A DNA stretch of 64,000 nucleotides. Origin: Xanthomonas boreopolis (GTDB lineage: Bacteria > Pseudomonadota > Gammaproteobacteria > Xanthomonadales > Xanthomonadaceae). The notes under the pieces were generated by a model. That model had not been told where the DNA came from. It saw nothing but the letters and a program-made list of their open reading frames with translations, and ran no database searches. Positions 59,236-64,000 of the stretch are shown piece after piece. A program made the position numbers and the translations under genes. How positions within the stretch are numbered: position 1 is the stretch's first letter; every line of letters starts with the position of its first letter. The stretch spans positions 1-64,000 of the forward strand of contig BNBA01000008.1 in NCBI GenBank assembly GCA_014654535.1, in the 5' to 3' direction.

Positions 59236-59937
59236 ATGAAGATCTTCGAAAGATCGGAATTCAGGATGGTTTTCGACGACGGAGGGTCGACGTTCGAGGA
59301 CATCGGCTTGAATGGATGCGTCTTCGACAACTGCGGCTTGTCGCTGGCGAAATCTCCGGAAGGGATGACGCGGGTGAAGGGCGTAGTCGCGACCAAGTGC
59401 AAGGTGGTGAATTCGGAGATCGGTCCTTGCGTGTTCGAGGACGTCGTTATCGACGAACTCGCAACGAATCCCATACTCTTGATCTGGTCATCGTTCTTCC
59501 GACGGGTGAGGCTCTCGGGCAAGATTGGAAAGATCGGGATCAACGTGCCTCCGGAGGCTTTCTTTACCGATTCGAAAGTCCTGCACGATTTTTCCGTCGC
59601 TCGTGAGGCGTTCTATCGCGAAACCGATTGGGCGCTAGATATTTCGGATGCGAAGTTTGTCGATTTCAGGTGCGAAGGGATTCCGCTGGATTTGATAAGA
59701 CGGGATCCTGAGACTCAGGTGGTAATCCGGAAGTCCATGTTGCCTAGATTGGAAGTATTCGAGAGAGGATTCAGGAAGGATTTCCGGGAGCTCTATTTCA
59801 GTCTTGTCGACTTCCTGGAGTCTCCTCGACAGGAAGAGCTTCTCGTGGTTCCGCTGGGAGCTCCCAAGGCAAGAAGGGACGCCTGGGCATCAGGAATCGG
59901 CGAGCTTCGCTCGCGAGGATTCCTGGCGGAAGGATAG
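59236..59937 (+). CDS. Beta-helix-like (pentapeptide-type) immunity candidate for RHS2
   Basis: The 233-residue product has an N-terminal half of short turns with alternating hydrophobic and small or polar residues (FEDIGLNGCVFDNCGLSL, VVATKCKVVNSEIGPCVFED). This resembles a right-handed quadrilateral beta-helix like pentapeptide-repeat proteins. The C-terminal half is mixed helical. Pentapeptide proteins can mimic DNA, which would suit inhibition of a nuclease; that link is inference. It starts seven bases after RHS2, the normal immunity position. A TTG start at 59230 is possible. Confidence 0.55.
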   Translation: MKIFERSEFRMVFDDGGSTFEDIGLNGCVFDNCGLSLAKSPEGMTRVKGVVATKCKVVNSEIGPCVFEDVVIDELATNPILLIWSSFFRRVRLSGKIGKIGINVPPEAFFTDSKVLHDFSVAREAFYRETDWALDISDAKFVDFRCEGIPLDLIRRDPETQVVIRKSMLPRLEVFERGFRKDFRELYFSLVDFLESPRQEELLVVPLGAPKARRDAWASGIGELRSRGFLAEG

Positions 59938-59978
59938 CCGTTGGGACGCTTGGGTCTCACGGACCGCCGGCGGGGATC

Positions 59979-60053
59979 ATGAGCTTCGCTATGAGATCCG
60001 GCCAGATCCTTGCTCTTGGGCTGCCTGGGAAGGAGCTGTCGTGCCTCCGGTGA
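59979..60053 (+). CDS. Tiny open frame of doubtful status
   Basis: ATG 59979 is preceded by GGCGGGGATC and gives a 24-residue peptide (MSFAMRSGQILALGLPGKEL to LR). I recognise nothing. It could be the start of a truncated gene in the decayed stretch 59938-60145; no other feature is visible there. Confidence 0.2.
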   Translation: MSFAMRSGQILALGLPGKELSCLR

Positions 60054-60145
60054 GGCCGGCCGCCTCGTTCTGGGGCTCGATCCTTCAGCCGGTGGCGGAT
60101 GGAGCCGCGCAACACTCCGGCGCCTCCACGAATATTTTCCAGAAA

Positions 60146-60463
60146 ATGCGGACGCAGGAGATGAGCCAGCAAGCCACGCATTTGATCAACAAGGCACTTC
60201 TGTTGCTGGACCGAGGCGAGTTCGAACGGGCCTTGGAGTGCCTTGGCCAAGCGACGGGCGAAGCCGAACGGGCTGGAAGCGCGGTTGGGCTTGTAAGGGC
60301 CCTGGTAATCCAAGGCGTCGTGCTGCGCGAGCAGGGGCGTGCGGAAGGGGCGAACTCTTTGCTCGAACGGGCATTGGCTGTGGAGCTGGACGAAGACCAG
60401 CAGGAGATGCTCGATTATGAGCTCCAGCGTGCACGGGACTTGCTGGATGCGCGCCAGGGCTAA
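60146..60463 (+). CDS. Small TPR protein in the effector island
   Basis: The 105-residue product contains two to three TPR-like helical hairpins (LINKALLLLDRGEFERALEC, GLVRALVIQGVVLREQGRAE, LLERALAVELDEDQQEMLDY). The true start is uncertain: ATG 60146 lacks an SD, ATG 60161 has GGAG too close, and the frame is open upstream. It lies among immunity-like genes after RHS2 and may be an orphan immunity or accessory protein; no function can be assigned. Confidence 0.55.
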   Translation: MRTQEMSQQATHLINKALLLLDRGEFERALECLGQATGEAERAGSAVGLVRALVIQGVVLREQGRAEGANSLLERALAVELDEDQQEMLDYELQRARDLLDARQG

Positions 60464-60529
60464 GGGCGAATGCCGATGCATGATGTGCCGGTTGATGATG
60501 TATCCCATGGGCCGGGGCGAGGATGAAGA

Positions 60530-60899
60530 GTGGACATTGGCAAGCTTGCTGCTCTTTGCGGTATACGCGTGGCAACCTCGGCCGCCGGGCTGGATGAGCT
60601 CCGGCGTGCCTGGCTGCCTCCTGCGTTGGTGGAGTTGTATCGGCAAGCCGGCGGATTCGAAACGCCTTCGGAAGTCGCCGTTTACCGGATCGAGGATTTG
60701 GCGGATCGCAACGAAACATTCGAAGTGGCCCGGTATAGTCCCGGCTATTGCCTGATCGGTGACGACAGCGGCGGGCGAGGCTTTCGGATGGCCTGCGATG
60801 GTAGTTCAGATGCGGTATTCATCTCTGGGCGACTTGGATCCGGAGGATTTTGAGAAGGTGGGAGCGTCGCTGCAGTCATGGATCGACGGCTTGGAATGA
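60530..60899 (+). pseudogene. SMI1/KNR4 (SUKH) immunity-like protein with a frameshift near its end
   Basis: From GTG 60530 (with GAGGA seven bases upstream) the frame reads a SUKH domain: LRRAWLPPALVELYRQAGGF, AVYRIEDLADRNETFEVARY and LIGDDSGGRGFRMACDGSSD, stopping at 60853. An adjacent frame continues with SSLGDLDPEDFEKVGASLQS then WIDGLE, stopping at 60897-60899, as expected for the SUKH C-terminus. A one-base change around 60820-60830 explains this. SUKH proteins are immunity proteins of polymorphic toxins, often nucleases. Here it lacks an adjacent toxin. Confidence 0.7.
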
Positions 60900-60933
60900 G
60901 ATGCAGGGAATTCCAGCGCGCTGAAAAGGTGCC

Positions 60934-61011
60934 ATGATGAACAGCAAGGACTTGCAGGGAAACATCGGGATCGAGGCGATCTTTTCCACTGCTCCAAGGG
61001 TGGGGGGCTGA
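60934..61011 (+). CDS. Tiny open frame directly before the 61012 gene
   Basis: The 25-residue frame (MMNSKDLQGNIGIEAIFSTA to VGG) ends TGA immediately before the ATG of the 61012 gene (TGAATG), so it may be a leader or the remnant of a toxin or immunity gene. No homology is recognised. Confidence 0.25.
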   Translation: MMNSKDLQGNIGIEAIFSTAPRVGG

Positions 61012-61350
61012 ATGGGTTCTCGTGCCAATGGGCACCATGGCGATCCGAAGGAAGATCGGATCGCCTATGCCCGCGAACTGTCGCAGCAACTGGATGGCAT
61101 GGTGTCGCTGCCTTCGGCCGCGGGAGGCGTCGCCTATTTCAAGATCGTCTACCGGGGCGAGGGCGTGTTCTACCATCACGCTGGGCGATCGTTGATCTGC
61201 GACCTGATCATCCCGCGGCGGCTGGTCGTGGAGAAGTCGATTTCCCTCTGGGACGATGGGGCTCGTGTCGCCGACGGGGAGCGCGAGCAGATAAAGGCCG
61301 ACTTGCGGCGTTACTTCGAGTTCCGGGAAATGCCGGTTCAGGTGGCTTGA
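61012..61350 (+). CDS. Immunity-like protein with the YFxIVYRxxGVFY motif
   Basis: The 112-residue product (IAYARELSQQLDGMVSLPSA, VAYFKIVYRGEGVFYHHAGR, LICDLIIPRRLVVEKSISLW) has no recognised family. The YFKIVYRGEGVFY segment recurs as YFTVIFREQGMFY in the protein at 61536-62156, so the two may be paralogous or share a domain. Their place behind RHS effectors suggests immunity. A G-rich stretch before the ATG could act as ribosome binding site. Confidence 0.55.
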   Translation: MGSRANGHHGDPKEDRIAYARELSQQLDGMVSLPSAAGGVAYFKIVYRGEGVFYHHAGRSLICDLIIPRRLVVEKSISLWDDGARVADGEREQIKADLRRYFEFREMPVQVA

Positions 61351-61440
61351 GCGTTCGGACCGATGTATCGCTCTCGGGCCAGGAGCGGGGTCTTCCGTCG
61401 ATGGTCGCAGTGGTTGGGCGTGGGATGCTTCAGGTATTGA

Positions 61441-61554
61441 TACGCTTTGCTTGAGGATTACCGGCTGGATGGCGAAGGAGCGCCTGGCGCCCTGGCAAGC
61501 TGGATGGGATCGATGAATCGGGTTGTGGAAGAGCCTTGGCCGACTCTCGCGTGA
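61441..61554 (+). pseudogene. C-terminal gene remnant overlapping the next start
   Basis: The frame YALLEDYRLDGEGAPGALAS then WMGSMNRVVEEPWPTLA has no start and is cut off by TGA at 61438-61440. Another frame just upstream (VSLSGQERGLPSMVAVVG) could join it by a frameshift near 61445-61455. The stop at 61552-61554 overlaps GTG 61551 of the next gene (GTGA), a gene-like junction. It is probably a decayed island gene. Confidence 0.35.
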
Positions 61555-62156
61555 AGAAGATAACCGACCCCGAAAACTCGGCATTGACCTACATCCCGCG
61601 CATGCCGGAGCTGGCATTGGTGACGGGAATCGGCCTGGTCCATGGAAAAGAGCCCGGACTGTGGTTGGATGTCGCCCCTTATGGGGATCCTGAACTGGTC
61701 CGAGCGGATGATTTCATGCTGTCCGACGATGGTGGCACGATCAGGTTCGTTGCGGCCGGCGAGACATGCCAGGTCGACAGCGGTGCGGCCTGCGACCGCA
61801 TTCTGTTTTCCGCCATGGCGGACATCGCCTCGAGGGCGGTCGTCTTGCGCCATGACGGTCGGGATCGCATTGAGGTCCTGTTCGAGCAGGGGCGGATCGA
61901 ATCCCTGCGCGTGGGCCGGTTCGAGGAGGGCAACCCGGAGGATTACTTCACGGTGATCTTCCGCGAGCAGGGCATGTTCTATGTGCGCGGCGCGCCGCAT
62001 GCACGAGTTCCGTTGCGCAGTCTCATCATGCAAGGCGAGGTGTTGGTCGCGGTGGCGGAGGACCGCGAGTTCCTTTACGAGGTCCAGGCCGAACCCTTCC
62101 TGCTGGACTTGCTCGGGAGATTGATCGATTCGCCAGCGGAAATGGGCGGAAGTTGA
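61536..62156 (+). CDS. Immunity-like protein with the YFxVIFRxxGMFY motif
   Basis: The 206-residue product has an N-terminal segment (YIPRMPELALVTGIGLVHGK, GLWLDVAPYGDPELVRADDF) and a C-terminal domain with NPEDYFTVIFREQGMFYVRG, resembling the 61012 protein. No family is recognised. The start is uncertain: TTG 61536 has GGAAG close upstream, and GTG 61551 overlaps the stop of the remnant before it. It is likely another immunity-type gene of the island. Confidence 0.5.
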   Translation: MADSRVKKITDPENSALTYIPRMPELALVTGIGLVHGKEPGLWLDVAPYGDPELVRADDFMLSDDGGTIRFVAAGETCQVDSGAACDRILFSAMADIASRAVVLRHDGRDRIEVLFEQGRIESLRVGRFEEGNPEDYFTVIFREQGMFYVRGAPHARVPLRSLIMQGEVLVAVAEDREFLYEVQAEPFLLDLLGRLIDSPAEMGGS

Positions 62157-62174
62157 CGGTCGCACGGATGAGCG

Positions 62175-62285
62175 ATGGAAAAGTACTTTGAACTCCTGCA
62201 TCCGACGCCGCTGGGCGAATTCTCGATCGCCATGCGCGTATTGAGCCGCCGCGGCAGGGGACGGCGCCACCATCTCGCCATCTGA
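62175..62285 (+). CDS. Small open frame at the island end
   Basis: A 36-residue frame reads MEKYFELLHPTPLGEFSIAM then a basic tail (RRGRGRRHHLAI). Its first half looks protein-like, its second half like read-through of GC-rich sequence, so it may be the 5' fragment of a truncated gene. It lies 50 bases before radA. Confidence 0.25.
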   Translation: MEKYFELLHPTPLGEFSIAMRVLSRRGRGRRHHLAI

Positions 62286-62335
62286 GACCGGCAGCTTCTA
62301 TGCTTGCCGGCCAGGCTTCCGAGTGGTGCAGGTCC

Positions 62336-63721
62336 ATGGCAAAGGCGAAAACGGCGTACGTCTGCAACGAATGCGGTGCGGAGTACAGCAAGTGGCAGGG
62401 GCAGTGCGCCGAGTGCGGGGCCTGGAACACGTTGAGCCAGATCGTGCTGGAGAGCGCGGCGGCGGGCGGGAAGGCGCCGGCCGCCGCGCGCCGCAGCGGC
62501 TGGGCGGGCGTGGTCGAGGCGCCGAAGATCACCCCGCTGAAGGACGTGCAGCATGCCGAGCACGCGCGGGTCTCCACGGGCATCGGCGAGCTGGACCGCG
62601 TGCTCGGCGGCGGGCTGGTGGAGGGGGCGGTGGTGCTGGTCGGGGGCGATCCGGGCATCGGCAAGTCGACGCTGCTGCTGCAGGCGCTGGCCAGGATGGC
62701 CGCGCAGTTGCCGGTGCTGTACGTGACCGGCGAGGAGTCGCTGGGGCAGGTGGCCGGGCGCGCGGTGCGCCTGGACCTGCCGCTGGACGGGCTCAACGCG
62801 CTGTCGGAGACCTGCATCGAGCAGATCCTGCAGCATGCCAGCAGCGCGCGGCCAAAGCTGATCGTGGCCGACTCGGTGCAGACCCTGTGGAGCGAGTCGC
62901 TGAGCGCCGCGCCCGGTTCGGTCAGCCAGGTGCGCGAGAGCGCGGCGCGGCTGGTGCGCTACGCCAAGGAGACCGGCACGGCGGTGTTCCTGGTCGGGCA
63001 CGTCACCAAGGAGGGCGGCATCGCCGGGCCGCGCGTGCTCGAGCACATGGTCGATGCGGTGCTGTACTTCGAGGGCGACAGCGGCAGCCGGTTCCGCGTG
63101 CTGCGCGCGTTCAAGAACCGTTTCGGCGCGGTCAACGAGCTCGGCGTGTTCGCGATGGGCGAGAAGGGCCTGAAGGAAGTGCCGAACCCCTCGGCGATCT
63201 TCCTGTCCGGCGGCAGCGCGCACCAGCCGGGCAGCTGCGTGATGGTAACCCGCGAGGGCACGCGGCCGCTGCTGGTGGAGGTGCAGGCGCTGGTGGACGC
63301 GTCGCCGCTGTCCAATCCGCGCCGGGTCGCGGTGGGGTTGGAGCAGAACCGGCTGGCGATGCTGCTGGCGGTGCTGCATCGGCATGGCGGGGTGATGGTC
63401 GGCGACCAGGACGTCTTCATCAACGTGGTCGGCGGCATCCGCGTGCAGGAGACCGCGGCGGACCTGCCGGCGCTGCTGGCGATCCTGTCCTCGCTGCGCG
63501 ACCGGCCGTTGGCGGAGAAGACCATCGCGTTCGGCGAGATCGGCCTGTCCGGCGAGATCCGCCCCGTGCCCAACGGCGAGGAACGATTGCGCGAGGCGGC
63601 CACGCACGGCTTCAAGCGGGCGATCGTGCCGCGCGCCAACGCGCCCAAGGCCGGGACGGTGAAAGGCATGGAGATCTTCGCCGTGGAGCGGCTGGCGCAG
63701 GCGCTGGAAGTGGCGGGATAA
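62336..63721 (+). CDS. radA: DNA repair protein RadA
   Basis: The 461-residue protein is a branch-migration ATPase in homologous recombination. It has the N-terminal C4 zinc finger (C10, C13, C24, C27), the Walker A GGDPGIGKST (about 103-112), the RadA-specific FKNRFGAVNELGVF and a C-terminal Lon-like domain (RVAVGLEQNRLAMLLAVL, SGEIRPVPNGEERL). The start MAKAKTAYVCNECG at 62336 is chosen because homology begins there. It marks the return to conserved chromosome. Confidence 0.96.
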   Translation: MAKAKTAYVCNECGAEYSKWQGQCAECGAWNTLSQIVLESAAAGGKAPAAARRSGWAGVVEAPKITPLKDVQHAEHARVSTGIGELDRVLGGGLVEGAVVLVGGDPGIGKSTLLLQALARMAAQLPVLYVTGEESLGQVAGRAVRLDLPLDGLNALSETCIEQILQHASSARPKLIVADSVQTLWSESLSAAPGSVSQVRESAARLVRYAKETGTAVFLVGHVTKEGGIAGPRVLEHMVDAVLYFEGDSGSRFRVLRAFKNRFGAVNELGVFAMGEKGLKEVPNPSAIFLSGGSAHQPGSCVMVTREGTRPLLVEVQALVDASPLSNPRRVAVGLEQNRLAMLLAVLHRHGGVMVGDQDVFINVVGGIRVQETAADLPALLAILSSLRDRPLAEKTIAFGEIGLSGEIRPVPNGEERLREAATHGFKRAIVPRANAPKAGTVKGMEIFAVERLAQALEVAG

Positions 63722-63867
63722 GCCGGCTTTTGCCGATCCTGGCGATCTTGCGCTGCCGGGCCGTACGCCCGGCCGGTCCGCGCCGGCGGGGCCTGAAATC
63801 GTCGCGCCCGTGTGGCAATATCCCGCGCCGCTGCAATCGGGCAGTCAATTAAAAAAGGATGCTTCAA

Positions 63868-64000
63868 ATGGATTGGATGCTGATGCCGTTGAAACGCTAC
63901 GCCGATTTCAATGGCCGCTCCCGGCGCAAGGAATACTGGATGTTCATGCTGTTCTACACCCTCGTGGTGATGGCGCTCGGGATCCTTGCCGTGATCGGCG
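63868..64000 (+). CDS. DUF805 family membrane protein (partial, runs off the end)
   Basis: The visible 44 codons read MDWMLMPLKRYADFNGRSRR then KEYWMFMLFYTLVVMALG. The RYADFNGRSRRKEYW motif and following transmembrane segment are diagnostic of DUF805 (YhaH-like) inner-membrane proteins of unknown function. AAGGAT lies upstream of the ATG. The remainder is outside the window. Confidence 0.9.
   Translation, partial: MDWMLMPLKRYADFNGRSRRKEYWMFMLFYTLVVMALGILAVIG

Overview
The window is 64 kb of GC-rich chromosomal DNA from a gammaproteobacterium of the order Lysobacterales (Xanthomonadales), most likely family Xanthomonadaceae (Lysobacter, Luteimonas, Xanthomonas or a close relative). The clues are a pyrophosphate-type phosphofructokinase, a DedA-PAP2-LssY fusion, dispersed repeats built on GTGGGAGCGGCTTCAGCCGC, and conserved blocks rplU-rpmA-obgE and rpsT/murJ-ribF-ileS-lspA-ispH. 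Genus cannot be fixed from sequence reading alone.

Layout. 1-11.6 kb: a LuxR-type gene end, an SRPBCC/GyrI-like protein, a DUF423 protein, an AlkA-like DNA glycosylase, a seven-gene minus-strand cluster (SPFH protein, membrane protein, ribbon-helix-helix regulator, DUF4177 protein, secreted peptide, frameshifted PH-domain protein, VanY-type carboxypeptidase), purT, bpt, an EF-hand protein, pfp and adk. 11.9-24 kb: mpl, a Lon-substrate-domain protein, the DedA/PAP2 fusion, a Rio/InaA-like kinase, an SDR, argD, an ECF sigma factor fused to a membrane domain, a DUF2007-like protein, tesB, an enoyl-CoA hydratase, a PCuAC copper chaperone and a hot-dog thioesterase. 24-43 kb: uvrA, a DUF937/OmpA-like envelope protein, the ribosomal and essential-gene blocks above, tRNA-Thr(CGT) and cyoABCD (bo3-type quinol oxidase). 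43-45 kb: a secreted M61 peptidase.

45.4-62.3 kb is the accessory highlight: an orphan type VI secretion effector island. It reads vgrG, a large TPR protein of unknown family, a 42-residue single-pass membrane protein, a PAAR-like/RHS effector ending in a putative lipase with a lipoprotein immunity candidate, and a second PAAR-like/RHS effector with a near-identical 5' end and a putative nuclease tip. A beta-helix-like immunity candidate and a tail of small immunity-like genes and remnants follow. These include a small TPR protein, a frameshifted SUKH protein, and two proteins sharing a YFx(I/V)(V/I)(Y/F)Rx2G(V/M)FY motif. No T6SS structural genes other than vgrG are present, so the machine must be encoded elsewhere. 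The island ends at radA; a DUF805 membrane protein runs off the window end.

A second theme is dispersed palindromic repeats. Every convergent gene junction in the window holds one of three repeat families. Related copies form the C-terminal codons of ribF and sit directly before the starts of obgE and an SDR gene.
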